A DNA stretch of 5,859 nucleotides from an uncultured bacterium (GTDB lineage: Bacteria; Bacillota; Clostridia; Lachnospirales; Lachnospiraceae), in NCBI GenBank assembly GCA_946061355.1, contig CAMGRE010000146.1, forward strand, positions 1-5,859. The letters are read 5' to 3'. Shown piece after piece: positions 5,007-5,859 of the stretch; the stretch's first letter is position 1; each line of letters opens with the position of its first letter. Under the pieces are notes generated by a model. It ran no database searches, was not told the origin of the DNA, and worked only from the letters and a program-made list of their open reading frames with translations. The translations under genes and the position numbers were made by a program.

Positions 5007-5771
5007 TTACCGGTTTGTCCCGAACAGCCTGTCCCTCTCTTCCAGTATGATCGACAATGGGAGACTCGCCGTCTCATCATCATACCCACCCGTCACCATT
5101 CCGATATAATGGCCGTGTTCATCAAAGGTTCCGCCGCCGGACATTCCGCCCTTTGCCTTGCAGTAATTATATATCATATAGGAATCGAACTCTTCAAAAT
5201 AGTACCATGGATCGGCAACCGTTCCGACATAGACATTGCAGGCAACACCGTCCGTGGAACCCACCAGAAAAATGTCATCCCCTTTGCTTAGGTTTTCCGC
5301 ACTGTCCGTATTTACAAACCGAAGCTTGCGTCTGTCCTCATAGGGCCACCCGCTGATATCCATCCGGACAAAACCGAGATCATACCGGTCGGAGCAGACC
5401 ATCTCCCTGCTCGCACCGGAAGCGCCGCTGTAAAAACGCACGTATGTCATATCCGCCTCATGTGCGAGCACATGGCGATTTGTCACTAACAGCAGATCAT
5501 CCTCTCCGATCTCTAAGATCACGCCGCTTCCCCAGAAATTTCCAACCCGGATCTGCGCAATCGCCGGCATGACGTCACGGACCGACTGCGACATGTCCCC
5601 GTTATCGTTCACCTCTGTCTCCAGAAGCCCCAGATGTACCAGTCCCCGGTACTCATCCACAGGCATGACCGTCTGGACCATGGGGCGCACTCCCTCACCC
5701 TCCGCCAGGACCCCCTGTGGAAAAGCAAGCCACAATATGCAGAAAACGAAAACCAAAAGCCGCCTACGCAT
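5007..5771 (-). CDS. Secreted trypsin-like serine protease
   Basis: From the ATG at 5771 the product has 254 residues. Residues 1-23 are a signal peptide (basic MRRR, hydrophobic core, likely cut after GVLA), so the enzyme acts outside the membrane. The chymotrypsin-fold catalytic triad is visible: His100 in TNRHVL, Asp131 in YDLGFV and Ser211 in GGMSGGG. FWGSGVIL (79-86) is the usual strand before the His. It resembles the PF13365 trypsin-like group of HtrA-type proteases but has no PDZ domain or membrane anchor after the catalytic part. The start overlaps the end of hemB by 8 nt (ATGCGTAG), and no Shine-Dalgarno site is seen, so translation is likely coupled to hemB. An in-frame ATG at 5792 lies inside hemB and would weaken the signal peptide. 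The target protein is unknown. The downstream CobW gene follows after 22 nt. Confidence 0.88.
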   Translation of the reverse strand: MRRRLLVFVFCILWLAFPQGVLAEGEGVRPMVQTVMPVDEYRGLVHLGLLETEVNDNGDMSQSVRDVMPAIAQIRVGNFWGSGVILEIGEDDLLLVTNRHVLAHEADMTYVRFYSGASGASREMVCSDRYDLGFVRMDISGWPYEDRRKLRFVNTDSAENLSKGDDIFLVGSTDGVACNVYVGTVADPWYYFEEFDSYMIYNYCKAKGGMSGGGTFDEHGHYIGMVTGGYDDETASLPLSIILEERDRLFGTNR

Positions 5772-5859
5772 CTTTGAGCCAGTTTGCCACATCTATGGCA
5801 TGATATGTGATGATGATATCCGCTCCGGCACGCTTCATGGCAAGCATATTCTCCATGAC
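5764..5859 (-). CDS. hemB: Porphobilinogen synthase (delta-aminolevulinic acid dehydratase), C-terminal fragment
   Basis: An open frame enters from the right window edge and ends at TAG 5764-5766, giving the last 31 residues of a protein. The sequence ENMLAMKRAGADIIITYH followed by AIDVANWL matches the conserved C-terminus of HemB (E-x-x-x-x-x-KRAGAD-x-I-x-(S/T)Y-x-A). HemB condenses two 5-aminolevulinate molecules to porphobilinogen in the cytoplasm, the common step towards heme, siroheme and cobalamin. Only the tail is visible, so neither the active-site lysines nor the metal-binding region can be inspected. It cannot be said whether this is the zinc- or magnesium-dependent type. Its stop overlaps the start of the protease gene by 8 nt, placing hemB as the nearest upstream member of the minus-strand operon. 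The identification rests on 31 residues but the motif is distinctive. Confidence 0.88.
   Translation of the reverse strand, partial: VMENMLAMKRAGADIIITYHAIDVANWLKDA

Noticed and set aside
5772..5792. Upstream ATG at 5792 for the protease
   Set aside because: It lies within hemB, lacks a ribosome binding site, and puts seven extra residues before an otherwise standard signal peptide starting MRRR.

Overview
The window looks like chromosomal DNA of a low-to-mid GC Firmicute, most likely a Clostridia/Lachnospiraceae-type gut anaerobe. Supporting this are strong GGAGG-type ribosome binding sites, perfect TATAAT boxes, tightly packed same-strand operons, a PF06541 'CmpB-like' membrane protein and a YlmH-family S4 protein. 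The assignment is an inference from gene content and protein style, not from a database match.

Layout. (1) 1-360, minus strand: N-terminal part of a secreted Ig-like (Big_2-like) protein with a signal peptide, cut by the left edge. (2) 361-457: a short divergent intergenic region with two back-to-back, interlocking extended -10 promoters. (3) 458-1270, plus strand: a PHP-family metal-dependent phosphoesterase whose last codons form half of an intrinsic terminator. (4) 1271-1342: convergent intergenic region with that terminator and a second perfect hairpin. (5) 1343-5859, minus strand: one compact apparent operon, transcribed right to left: hemB (3' end only) > secreted trypsin-like protease > COG0523/CobW GTPase with a His/Cys-rich metal-binding insert > second, degenerate COG0523-like P-loop protein with a DUF1980/TIGR03943-like C-terminus > ylmH-like S4 protein > PF06541 membrane protein with a coiled-coil tail. 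Spacers are an 8-nt overlap, 22 nt, 51 nt, 10 nt and 41 nt. No intergenic stretch is longer than 100 bases.

The most interesting part is the pair of G3E-type P-loop proteins. The first keeps the Walker A and the metal-binding CxCC motif, carries a duplicated CTCGCHDH...HHHH module, and has SRTG where NKxD is expected. The second lacks CxCC but keeps an NxxD motif, and has a DUF1980-like domain with a CC pair in place of a usual CobW C-terminal domain. Their adjacency to hemB (porphobilinogen synthase, a metal-dependent enzyme in many bacteria) suggests a metal-trafficking function, possibly as a complementary pair. This is a hypothesis: the hemB metal site and the operon promoter lie outside the window.
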